A stretch of DNA of 64,000 nt from Mycolicibacterium litorale. Lineage in GTDB: Bacteria > Actinomycetota > Actinomycetes > Mycobacteriales > Mycobacteriaceae. Where the stretch lies: NCBI RefSeq assembly GCF_014218295.1, contig NZ_AP023287.1, positions 4,278,001 to 4,342,000 of the forward strand, given 5' to 3'. The number at the start of each line of letters is the position of its first letter. The stretch's first letter is position 1. The translations under genes were made by a program, and so were the position numbers. Shown here one piece after another: positions 17,928 to 26,280 of this stretch. A model generated the notes under the pieces. It made no database searches. It was not told the DNA's origin and saw only the letters and a list, made by a program, of their open reading frames with translations.

Positions 17928-17944
17928 TACGTACTAGATACGTA
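17928..17944. promoter_or_regulatory. BlaI/CopY-type dyad upstream of the RipC-like peptidase
   Basis: TACGTACTAGATACGTA is a full TACGTA-N5-TACGTA site. It is the third such site directly before a C40 peptidase gene in this window. Confidence 0.65.
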
Positions 17945-18534
17945 GGTCACGGTTAGGTTACGAGGCCAGGCAGCCGCTGTCCAGCCGGATTTTCTAGGGC
18001 GCGCTCTGAACTGATGGCCCGAAACTGCGTCGGCTCAGCGGCATCCTTCGGTCCCGCTGTTCGTCACCCACGCGACGTCAAGCGCTAAGGGTATGAAGAA
18101 GGCGCAATCGACACCACCGACTCATCGCCCCTTACCAGCTACCGCCTCACGACCGCTTCCCCTAGCGTCACGACGCGCCCTCCTGGTTGAAAGCCCTATT
18201 CGGAGTCATACAGACATTCATCGTGGATAACGACTGATATCCATAGCGCGGTTGACTTGTCCCCCACGACCCGATCGAGTCGATGCGACAATATGCGGGA
18301 ATCGAATATGCAGGTTTACCGGTATTAGTCTGCTTATTGCATCCGGTGAATTTGGCATCCTCGCACGGTCAGGACAACAAACATTCCCCAGCCGAGCGAG
18401 CGTCCAACAAGAACGAGCTGCAAGACGCTCCCCTGGGGCGGGGAGCAGGCCGCCGGGTTGCGTCCACCAAGGTGGTGTACGAGTCGGACCTGATCAGCGG
18501 TACCGGCGTGTCGCAGCCGAGTGATTGAAGGTCA
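17945..18534. other. Intergenic, no convincing gene
   Basis: Between the C40 peptidase promoter and the IS256-family element I see no protein with recognisable features or a good start. An 81-codon open frame (18283-18528) has no ribosome-binding site or known motif. It may be debris of genes lost when the insertion sequence arrived. Confidence 0.4.
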
Positions 18535-19853
18535 TCGCGTGATTCTTCGAGAGACCGACCAAAGTCACTCGAGCAAAGGAATCGACGCGATGACCACTGC
18601 CCACAATATCGACCTGCCTGCCGTGCTGGCCGAACGACTCACCACCGCCCATCCCGACGTGCTGCGCGAGCTGCTGGCCATGTTCATCCACACCTTGATG
18701 GGCGGGCGCCGAGCTGATGCCCTGTGTGGGGCCGGCTACGGCGAGCGCAGCAGCGAGCGCACCAACTCGCGCAACGGGTATCGGCACCGCCAGTTCGACA
18801 CCCGCGCCGGTTCGTTGGACCTGGCGATCCCGAAGTTGCGGCACGGTTCCTACTTCCCCGATTGGCTGTTGGAACGTCGAAAGCGCGCTGAACGGGCTCT
18901 GACCACCGTGGTGGCCACCTGCTATCTGCTCGGGGTGTCGACGCGGCGGATGGACAAACTGGTCGAGACGCTGGGCATCACGTCGCTATCGAAGTCCCAG
19001 GTCAGCGTGATGGCCAAGGAACTCGACGGCGCGGTCGAGGCGTTCCGCACCCGGCCGCTGGATGCCGGCCCTTACACGTTCGTGGCCGCCGACGCGCTGG
19101 TGCTCAAGGTCCGTGAAGGTGGGCGGGTGGTCAACGTGCACGCGCTGATCGCGGTCGGTGTGAACGCCGAGGGGCGCCGCGAGATCCTGGGCATCGATGT
19201 CACCACCGCCGAAGACGGGGCGGGCTGGCTGACGTTCTGGCGGTCACTGTCCGCTCGCGGCCTGTCCGGGGTACGGCTGGTCACCAGCGACGCTCACGCC
19301 GGGTTGGTGGCCGCGATCGGCGCGACGCTGCCTGGGGCGGCCTGGCAGCGCTGCAGAACGCACTACACGACGAACCTGATGGCCGTCACCCCGAAGTCGT
19401 CGTGGCCCTGGGTTCGCACGCTGTTGCACTCGGTGTTCGACCAGCCTGATGCTGAATCGGTTGCTGCTCAATATGATCGGATTACCGACGCGTTGGCCGA
19501 CAAACTGCCCAAAGTCGCTGAGCACCTCGAAGCCGCCCGCGCGGACCTGCTGGCGTTCACCGCCTTCCCCAAACAGATCTGGCGCCAGATTTGGAGCAAC
19601 AACCCGCAGGAGCGGCTCAACAAGGAAATCCGACGCCGCACCGACGTCGTCGGCATCTTCCCCGACCGCGACGCACTGATCCGCCTCGTCGGCGCGGTGC
19701 TCGCCGAACAACACGACGAATGGGCCGAATCCCGGCGCTACCTCGGCCTCGATGTGCTGAGCAAATCACGCGCCGTCAACGACACCCCAACCGAACAGGA
19801 GGACACCCCCGCAGTGCTAACCGCCTGAACCATCACCACGAAGAATCACACGA
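18535..19853 (+). mobile_element. IS256-family insertion sequence (IS1081-like), about 1319 bp
   Basis: The ends TCGCGTGATTCTTCG (18535) and, inverted, TCGTGTGATTCTTCG (19839-19853) match at 14 of 15 positions, and the length is close to that of IS1081. One intact transposase gene is inside. The flanking bases (AAGGTCA before, CGACGTC after) are not duplicated, so a rearrangement or deletion probably followed insertion. Confidence 0.75.
18590..19828 (+). CDS. IS256-family transposase
   Basis: A 412-residue mutator-type DDE transposase. The N-terminal part carries GYGERSSERTNSRNGYRHR. Catalytic residues are the Asp of FVAADALVLKV, the Asp of LVTSDAHAGLVAAI and the Glu of NNPQERLNKEIRRR. The start MTTAHNIDLP at 18590 follows AAAGGA. 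It is close to the IS1081 transposase of mycobacteria and is intact. Confidence 0.95.
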   Translation: MTTAHNIDLPAVLAERLTTAHPDVLRELLAMFIHTLMGGRRADALCGAGYGERSSERTNSRNGYRHRQFDTRAGSLDLAIPKLRHGSYFPDWLLERRKRAERALTTVVATCYLLGVSTRRMDKLVETLGITSLSKSQVSVMAKELDGAVEAFRTRPLDAGPYTFVAADALVLKVREGGRVVNVHALIAVGVNAEGRREILGIDVTTAEDGAGWLTFWRSLSARGLSGVRLVTSDAHAGLVAAIGATLPGAAWQRCRTHYTTNLMAVTPKSSWPWVRTLLHSVFDQPDAESVAAQYDRITDALADKLPKVAEHLEAARADLLAFTAFPKQIWRQIWSNNPQERLNKEIRRRTDVVGIFPDRDALIRLVGAVLAEQHDEWAESRRYLGLDVLSKSRAVNDTPTEQEDTPAVLTA

Positions 19854-19896
19854 CGACGTCGTACACCACGTCCCTGGACTTGACCGGCCGCCGCCC

Positions 19897-20467
19897 CTAG
19901 TTAAGGGTGCCGTGCCGCAGTTCTCCGTAGCGGGTAGGTGTCAGATCCTCGCTGTGGCTGACGTGGAGCTGACCGGGGCGGGTCCGTTGTTCGTAGGCGG
20001 TGATGACCAGGCCAATTCCCCCGGCGGCAGGCACCAGTACGCCTTGCACATGCAGGAACCATGCGGCATGGCCCACCGCTTGGCACGCCGACCAGTCGTC
20101 GCCATAGATGTCGTCGTCCTCGAGCCCCACCGCTTCGCGGGCGTCAGAGGTGATGAGATCCAGGACGGCCAGGTCGGTGGCCTCGATGGTGTGCAGTCGA
20201 TAGGAAGCTTCGAGCATCTTCTCCGGGGTCGTCGACGCCGCCTGCGCGGCGCGTTCTACTTCGACCATGCACGCTTGCGTGGAGTCGGCCAGATAGATCG
20301 CCGAGAAGAGTCCGGCAGGGTTTCCACCTTCCGCCGAATCTGCGCGCCCCTTCCCCCGACAAGGGGTCACGGTGGGCGCCGGTGTAGCGAGCGCACGTGC
20401 CCGACCACCGGCTGGTGCCGCGCGCGTCAATGCGCTGCACCAGGTCCTCGTCGAGCGCATCGCTCAC
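19897..20467 (-). pseudogene. mbcT: MbcT-like RES-domain toxin, frameshifted
   Basis: MbcT of M. tuberculosis (Rv1989c) is an NAD+ phosphorylase toxin of about 186 residues. Here the N-terminal 48 residues (MSDALDEDLVQRIDARG to RRFGGRW) are in one frame and the rest (NPAGLFSAIYLADS to the end) in another. The break is at an A run at 20321-20323, where AAA stands for an expected AA; removing one A restores a 189-residue protein with all family segments, including RYTGAHR, DDIYGDDW and AYEQRTRPGQ. The ATG overlaps the antitoxin stop by four bases. Either the toxin has been inactivated or this is a one-base sequencing error. Confidence 0.85.
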
Positions 20468-20805
20468 ACGAAGATCCCTTCGGCCATGGCGTCGATGAGG
20501 GCCAAGACGCGCTGGTACTCGCCGTCACGCACCAGGTCGGCGGGCTTGGCGTGGGCCAGTAATCGATTCGGGGAGAACATCCAGACGTTGGCCTGGTCTC
20601 GGGGAAGCACTTCGGCCAGCGCGTCGGCGACGTAGGCCAGTTCGATGAGTCGTTGTTTGTTGAGTCGTTGTGGAACGACCTGTCCTGAGGTCCAGCGCGC
20701 CACCGAGCGCGCCGACGCGTCGACGATGTCGCCGACCTCTTCGTAGGTCAATCCCAAGCGCTCGATCGCACTCGACACGGTCGAGGCGAGCGCGTTAGCT
20801 CCCAT
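20464..20805 (-). CDS. mbcA: MbcA-like Xre/ParS antitoxin
   Basis: A 113-residue antitoxin nearly identical in sequence and exactly equal in length to Mtb MbcA (Rv1990c). An N-terminal helix-turn-helix (LTYEEVGDIVDASARSVARW) is followed by the toxin-binding MbcA/ParS/Xre domain (RLIELAYVADALAEVL, GEYQRVLALIDAMAEG). The start at 20805 is chosen by this match; an in-frame ATG at 20856 has no ribosome-binding site. The toxin gene directly follows. It is intact while its toxin is broken. Confidence 0.93.
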   Translation of the reverse strand: MGANALASTVSSAIERLGLTYEEVGDIVDASARSVARWTSGQVVPQRLNKQRLIELAYVADALAEVLPRDQANVWMFSPNRLLAHAKPADLVRDGEYQRVLALIDAMAEGIFV

Positions 20806-20893
20806 ATCGTCTGCCTGTCTTCCTTTTGTCTGCGTGTGTGTCATGCATTCTGTCATGAAACAACGCCCGAGGTCGAGAGGACGTTTTCACACG

Positions 20894-21157
20894 ATGGGCA
20901 TTCAGTTTCGGCTCGGACCCAACGACCACAAGCAGGTCGAAGATTTCCTGTCGCGTGAGCACGCTGGCACCGACGCCATCATCCTGGACACCAAAGCTGC
21001 ACGTCACCAGGCCGCTGCGGCGGCAGCCGCCGTGGAGGCGGGCCTGCGGGTGTACTGGGAGCCCGCCGCTGAGCGGCTTGCCGACGAGGGCTTCGGCCTC
21101 GACAAGCTGCCGCTGTGCACCGGCCGTCCCTACGGCATCAATGCTCTTGCCGAGGAT
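20894..21157 (+). pseudogene. 5' fragment of an unrecognised gene
   Basis: From ATG 20894 an open frame gives MGIQFRLGPNDHKQVEDF up to INALAED (about 88 residues), with an Ala-rich helix in the middle. I do not recognise it. Beyond about 21157 the frame leaves this protein and the sequence becomes the 3' part of an alkyl sulfatase in another frame. The join looks like a deletion that fused two genes. Confidence 0.45.
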
Positions 21158-21159
21158 CA

Positions 21160-21611
21160 ATCGGCACGCCGCGCTGGTAGACCTGACGGTGGAGAAGCAC
21201 CCGGAGCTCGTCACCCACGTCACGGCCCCGCACTTCTACGTCACCGACGAACGCACTGCACGACTGAACGTCGATCTCGCCGAACGCACCCGCCTGGCCG
21301 TCGGCAAGGACAAGCCCACCCGGGCCGTGATTACCGTTCACGCTGAACGTCAAGTTCACCAACCTCAACAAGGAGTACGGCCTCACCGTCGAGAACGCGG
21401 TGCTGCACTACGCTCCCGAGCCGGTACCGAACGCCAACGCCAGCCTGACACTGCTAAAGCCACGCTGGACGATATTCAGCTGGGCAACATCACCCTTGAC
21501 GACGCCAAGAAGCAGAACAAACTCATTATCGATGGCCAAGAAGCGTCGTTCAACGATTTCCTTGGCCTACTCGACACCTTCCCGTTCTGGTGCAACATCG
21601 TCACCCCATAG
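21160..21611 (+). pseudogene. 3' remnant of an alkyl sulfatase (BDS1-type C-terminal SCP2-like domain)
   Basis: The translation in three successive frames gives HAALVDLTVEKHPELVTHV, then LNVKFTNLNKEYGLTVENAV, then ATLDDIQLGNITLDDAKKQ and finally LLDTFPFWCNIVTP. This is the C-terminal SCP2-like domain of type III linear alkyl sulfatases, which normally follows a metallo-beta-lactamase domain that is absent here. Frame changes occur near 21335 and at 21450-21455 (AAAGCC where AAAGGCC is expected). It is a dead remnant. Confidence 0.75.
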
Positions 21612-22119
21612 CCCGAAGCCGGCGTCGCCGTTCACCGAAGACTGACCTGAGATAAAACCGGCCCTAGCCATCGGCACCGATGGCACCTGTCCCAGATGTC
21701 GAGTCCGACACCGTGGGCCCGCACACCACATGGCGGTGAAACGCGCGATCTCCGAGGCGTGGGCCAGCCGGTCCACGATAACCTCGCCGCTCTCCTCAAG
21801 ACCGGTGAACCTAACAGCCGGCACCTACGTTCACCGCGGCCCGCGTATTCGGCCACCGCACCACGCCGCACGCCCCATCAGATAGCGTCCGCGTCGACAC
21901 GACCGCGACCCCGCAGCCGCGCTGCGGCGACGCATCGCTCAGTGCGCCCAGCAGGCCGGCGGGAGTGCGGGATCGCGGCCCCGCGGCAGCGTCCCCGCGA
22001 CGGCATCAACTTGCGCGCTGCCCTGCGCCGTCGCAACGCCGCGCCGAGCGCCCTTCTGTCGTCGGGTTCAGGACGTAGCGCTCCCTTGAGACTTCCGTCG
22101 CCGCGCCACCGCCGAACCG
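21612..22119. other. Intergenic, no convincing gene
   Basis: This very GC-rich stretch has several open frames on both strands, but their translations are low-complexity Arg/Ala/Pro and none has a plausible start or motif. Confidence 0.4.
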
Positions 22120-22614
22120 TCACGCTGGCGCCGCTCCGGCCGGCGGTTCGCCCGCGTCCGGGCCGACCTCCCCGTCCGCCGCCGCCTCCCCCGTTCCGGA
22201 CACATTCCGACCTAGTGCCTGCGAACCGTTCCGCGATACCGGATTTGCCGCTTTCGGCGCATGCCGTGCCATCACGCGAACGATTGCGATCCCGAGGTCG
22301 TGTTTGGTGGCGATCGTCGTCAGCGTCTCACCCCGCTCACGCATCCGTTCGACGGCCGCGCCCGCCGCTTCGCGATCGTCGCCTACCCGTTTAGCTTCTT
22401 CGCGCGCCAACTGCGCGTCGGCCTGCGCGCGCAGCTCCGCGCGCCGCTGCTTCTTCCACTCGCCAATCGCGTCGAGTTTGTCGATCGCGTGAAGCAGGAT
22501 CGTCGCGTCCTTGAGGTTCGCCTTCTCCCGCGCCGCAAGCTCCTCGTTGGCGCGCCGAGCCGCTTCCACAGCCCGGCGCCGGGCCTCCGCCTTGGATGTT
22601 CTCGCTGCCGTCAT
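22120..22614 (-). CDS. Coiled-coil, helix-turn-helix hypothetical protein
   Basis: A 164-residue protein beginning MTAARTSKAEARRRAVEA. The first two thirds are a charged coiled coil (RRANEELAAREKANLKDATIL, then EWKKQRRAELRAQADAQLA). Around residues 105-130 is a helix-turn-helix-like segment (ERGETLTTIATKHDLGIAIV). The tail is Ala/Gly/Pro-rich. Similar small proteins are common in mycobacterial mobile regions and may bind DNA, but I cannot name a family. It is divergent from the recombinase operon at 23011. Confidence 0.6.
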   Translation of the reverse strand: MTAARTSKAEARRRAVEAARRANEELAAREKANLKDATILLHAIDKLDAIGEWKKQRRAELRAQADAQLAREEAKRVGDDREAAGAAVERMRERGETLTTIATKHDLGIAIVRVMARHAPKAANPVSRNGSQALGRNVSGTGEAAADGEVGPDAGEPPAGAAPA

Positions 22615-22957
22615 GGTTGAGGACCTTAGAAGTGTTCGGGCCGAGCAGGCCACCACCACAGCCACATTCGTCGCCCACGACTTTTTTCTCCGCCCTCCTG
22701 ACCGCTTCACCGTCGCCACCCTCAACCCACCGTCACCCACCCCACTCGCCAACCACCGCACCCACCGCCAGCCGCCCTCCTCACACCCCGTTTACAGCCC
22801 GCCGACAGACCACACACCTCTTGCACTTCGGGCCCGAAGGTCGCGAATCAACCTGAAGTTGACGCGTATATCTGGCGCATGGGACCAGCGCCGGATGCGC
22901 TTCATTGAACCACTTTCGTGTTCCTCCTGGTAGACGGATTTCGCTCGCAGGTGTGGT

Positions 22958-22988
22958 AACTTGCGGTTGTCATTGACAACTCTAAGTT
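22958..22988. promoter_or_regulatory. Palindrome upstream of the tyrosine recombinase operon
   Basis: GTTGTCATTGACAAC (22966-22980) is a perfect dyad with seven-base arms, extended symmetrically by AACTT (22958) and AAGTT (22984). It lies 23-50 bases before the recombinase start and is a likely operator, perhaps for the HTH protein of the same operon. Confidence 0.5.
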
Positions 22989-23010
22989 GACGATAGATGG
23001 AGGTTCTCTT

Positions 23011-24138
23011 GTGAGCGTTCCGGGGTCGGCGCACTTGGTTCTTGCCTCGGGCGTGGTTCACCTGGACGAGGCCAGCGCAGTCTTCGAAGCGATGCTGTCT
23101 GGGTGGGGTCGTCAACAGGCGTCTCGGCTACTCGCTGCTGAGGCCACGATCGAGCCGCGGCTGGCGTTGGTGCGGCGGTTCGCAGAGTTCGCCGGGGCGC
23201 CTCCGTGGGACTGGACTGCCGGCGATGTCGAAGACTTCACGGCCGCTTTGATGTCGGGCCCGGAACGCAAAGCACCGTCGACCATTCGCGGCTATCACAT
23301 GTCGTTGCGGATGTTCTGCGACTACCTACTCGATAGCCGCTACGGTTGGATCGCGCAATGCGAGGACAGGTTCGGACGGATCCCATCGCAGGTCTGTCAC
23401 GACTACAACACCGCCGCGCATCTGGTCGACTACGAGGGCAAGCCCGCGCGTCGCCCGTTCACCTACGACGAACTGGAAACATTGTTCGATTTCCTCGATG
23501 ATCGCGTCGATGTTCTCGCTCGGTCCAGGAACAAAGGCGCGTTCGCGGCGCTGCGCGACGCACAGATGATCAAGACGGCCTACGCCTTCGGTTTACGCCG
23601 CCGCGAGCTGTGCTATCTCGATCTCGCCGACCTGCGTCCGAACTCGCGGATGCCGGCCTGGGGCACGTTCGGCGCCGTCCACGTTCGCTACGCCAAATCA
23701 CGTCGCGGCAGCTCTCCCAGGCGTCGCACCGTGCTCGCCGTTCCGGAGTTCGACTGGGTGATCGACGGACTGCGCCAATGGGTCGACCACGGCCGCCCAC
23801 TCCTCAGCCCCGGGAACCGTCAAGAGCTCTGGCTGACCGAGCGTCGACGGCGCGTGGCGACCAAGACCATGGATAGGCGATTCGCCGTCGCACGGGTGCA
23901 AGCGGGACTGCCTGCCGAGCTCACCTTGCACTGCCTGCGGCACTCCTATGTCACCCATCTGATCGAGTTCGGTTATCCGGAGCGGTTCGTCACCGAACAG
24001 GTGGGGCACTCGTATGCCTCGACCACCGCGATCTATACCTCGGTGTCCGACGACTTCAAGACCAAAACACTGCAGGCGGCGCTGCGCCGCGTCTACGGAT
24101 CATCCACGACGACAGGTGAAGGCGGAGATGAGCACTAG
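23011..24138 (+). CDS. Tyrosine recombinase/integrase
   Basis: A 375-residue site-specific recombinase. The N-terminal core-binding domain (SAM-like, residues about 20-130) precedes the catalytic domain with the arginine in AFGLRRRELCYLDL, HCLRHSYVTHL (HxxR), GHSYASTTAIY (second His) and the nucleophilic tyrosine of IYTSVSD. GTG at 23011 is chosen because GGAGG lies eight bases upstream. It is followed by an overlapping HTH gene and a third gene in a coupled operon, a layout found in actinobacterial transposon-like modules. Confidence 0.9.
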   Translation: MSVPGSAHLVLASGVVHLDEASAVFEAMLSGWGRQQASRLLAAEATIEPRLALVRRFAEFAGAPPWDWTAGDVEDFTAALMSGPERKAPSTIRGYHMSLRMFCDYLLDSRYGWIAQCEDRFGRIPSQVCHDYNTAAHLVDYEGKPARRPFTYDELETLFDFLDDRVDVLARSRNKGAFAALRDAQMIKTAYAFGLRRRELCYLDLADLRPNSRMPAWGTFGAVHVRYAKSRRGSSPRRRTVLAVPEFDWVIDGLRQWVDHGRPLLSPGNRQELWLTERRRRVATKTMDRRFAVARVQAGLPAELTLHCLRHSYVTHLIEFGYPERFVTEQVGHSYASTTAIYTSVSDDFKTKTLQAALRRVYGSSTTTGEGGDEH

Positions 24139-24460
24139 GACCGTGCTGCGGTGGAACCTGCGTCAGCTGATGGCCCAGAACGGAATGTTCGCCACCACCG
24201 ACCTTGTCGCACCGCTGCACGAGCGTGGCGTGGAGATCTCCCGACAGATGGTGCACCGGATCGCGACCAAGCCCCCGCAGCGCATCAATCTCGACCTGCT
24301 CGCCGCCCTCTGCGACATCTTGTCGTGCACGCCCAACGACCTGCTCGAGCTCGTCGCCGAACAAGTCCGTGAGGCGCCCGCGGTCAACGACAGCGGACCC
24401 GGCATCGGCGACCTGCGACCCATCCGCGCCACCATCCGCCGCCCCCACGACAACCAGTGA
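24128..24460 (+). CDS. Xre-type helix-turn-helix protein of the recombinase module
   Basis: A 110-residue Cro/C1-type HTH_26 protein (WNLRQLMAQNGMF, VEISRQMVHRIATKPP, INLDLLAALCDILSCTPNDLLEL). Start at 24128 overlaps the recombinase gene by 11 bases with GGCGGAG-like sequence in front, and its stop overlaps the next gene (GTGA). It probably regulates the operon or helps the recombinase. Confidence 0.85.
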   Translation: MSTRTVLRWNLRQLMAQNGMFATTDLVAPLHERGVEISRQMVHRIATKPPQRINLDLLAALCDILSCTPNDLLELVAEQVREAPAVNDSGPGIGDLRPIRATIRRPHDNQ

Positions 24461-25931
24461 CTCAGCGGGCCTGCTGGGAGTGTGCAAGCACCATCCGGCT
24501 AACCCCACTGACGCACGGGCGTCGCATCTGTGTCGCATGCCGTCGCAGACGGCACTATCACCCCGAGAAATGCCCGCGGTGTGAGACCGTGCGGCCACTG
24601 GCGTGGCAGCTCGACGATGCCATCGTGTGCGCCTCCTGCGCCGGTGTCGCATCGATCTTCACCTGCAGCGAATGCGGCCGCGAAGAACACCCCTACGGGT
24701 TCTACCGATGCGCCCGCTGCTTCCTACGCGAGCGCCTCACCGAGCTGCTCACCGACCCGATCAGCGGCACGATTCATCACCGACTACGGCCCGTGTTCGA
24801 CGAACTGATCAACGCCGACCGCCCACAGACGGTGCTCTGGTGGCTTGCTGCGAAAGAAGCCCGGTACCGGCCCGCAGCTCCTTCGCGACATGGCCTGCGG
24901 AACGCGTGAAATCAGCCACGACACCTTCAGCGATCTTCCCTCGGACCGAGCCCACGATTACTTGCGCAGCCTCCTGGTCGCGGTCGGCGTTCTGGGCCCG
25001 ATCGACATCCGCGTCGAACGGATGCTGCCCTGGATCGAGGACGTTGTAGCCGAGCTTCCGGCCGAAGACGCCGCCATCGTTCGCCGATTCGCGCATTGGC
25101 ATGTACTGCGCCAGATGCGCAAGGCCTCCCACGAGAACCGGCTGACGAGATCGATGACCGATGCCTGCCGTCGTCGCGTCCGCGTGGCGATTCAGTTCAT
25201 GGCGTTTCTGCACACCCACGACGCCACTCCGGCGACAGCGACACAGGAGATGCTGGAGCGCTACCAGGCGCTCCACCGGAGGCCGCTCACTGCCGAGTAC
25301 GCCTTCCTCGTCTGGCTACGCCAATCCCGCATCAACACCACACTGAGGGTCACCGATCCGCCACGGTCACCTCCCTCGGTAACCGTCTCGGATTCCCAGC
25401 GGTGGGCCGCCGTCGGGCGGCTGCTGCACGACGACACAATCCGCCGCAAAACCCGCATCGCGGGACTGCTCACATTGTTGTTCGCCCAACCTCTTTCTTT
25501 CGCGCATCGTCGCCCTGCGATCAAGCCAAATCTCGATCTCCGACGATCACGCCGTGCATGTCGTCTTCGCCGCCATCCCCATCCAAATGCCTCCCCTACT
25601 CGACGACCTCATCCGCGAGCATCTGGAGCAGCAATGCGAAAGCCGCTACACCCCATCCCATACGGGCTGGCTGTTCCCCGGCCGACTTCCCGGCACCCAC
25701 CTGTCCACCGAGAACATCCGCACCCAGCTCGTCGCGGTCGGGGTGAAACCCTACGAACATCGCAAAGCCGCCCTCTTCCAGCTCGCCAGCGACATGCCCG
25801 CACCCGTGCTGGCCGAACTGCTCGCGATCACCACCAAGAACGCAGCCGCCTGGGCCAAACTCGCCGCCCGCGACTGGACCGATTACGTCACCGAACGCGG
25901 CAGATCAATGCCGCATCGAAGGCGGAGCTAA
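24457..25931 (+). pseudogene. Third gene of the recombinase module, broken in two places
   Basis: The reconstructed protein of about 490 residues has Cys-rich zinc-finger-like pairs at its N-terminus (CWECASTIR, CPRCETVRP, CASCAG, CSECGREE, CARCFLRE), then a helical domain (LRDMACGTREISHDTF, FAHWHVLRQMRKASHENR) and an integrase-like C-terminal region (RIVALRSSQISISDDHAVHV, WLFPGRLPGTHL). The frame changes near 24842, where four extra bases (CTTG) seem inserted, and near 25500, where TTCG seems inserted. Both are four-base changes. The module is therefore probably no longer mobile. Confidence 0.75.
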
Positions 25932-26280
25932 CTCGCAACAGCGATGTCGTAACCACTCCATGCCGCCGAGGCCACGATTCGCCTGCTCTCGTCAAAGTTG
26001 TTCTTTGTCAATCCTCCTCGCCACAAGTCAAGCAATCGAGAAACGGGTTCAAGCAGTTGCGCGCCCTCAAGCGTCTGAGACGCCGAACCGCGGGTGACCT
26101 GCACTTCGGGTAGCTCACTACCCTGCTGCGAGTCTCCGCACCTCGCTGTGGAACGGAAACCAGCGTACGGCCTCGCCGATGATGGCGACGAATGGTCCTT
26201 CGATGCCATCACCGACGCGATTTGCGAGAGGCGAAAAGGGCCCGAAGACCAGCCGGCTCGACATTGTGATTTCGTTGTGC
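25932..26280. other. Intergenic, no convincing gene
   Basis: A 94-codon minus-strand frame (25928-26212) contains a segment that looks protein-like (LEPVSRLLDLWRGGLTKNNF) but has no proper start or recognisable domain. It may be a gene remnant at the edge of the recombinase module. Confidence 0.35.

Noticed and set aside
23011..24138. The tyrosine recombinase as the enzyme that integrated at the tRNA-Leu fragment (43302)
   Set aside because: It is 19 kb away, belongs to a transposon-like three-gene module, and nothing in the sequence connects the two; left open.
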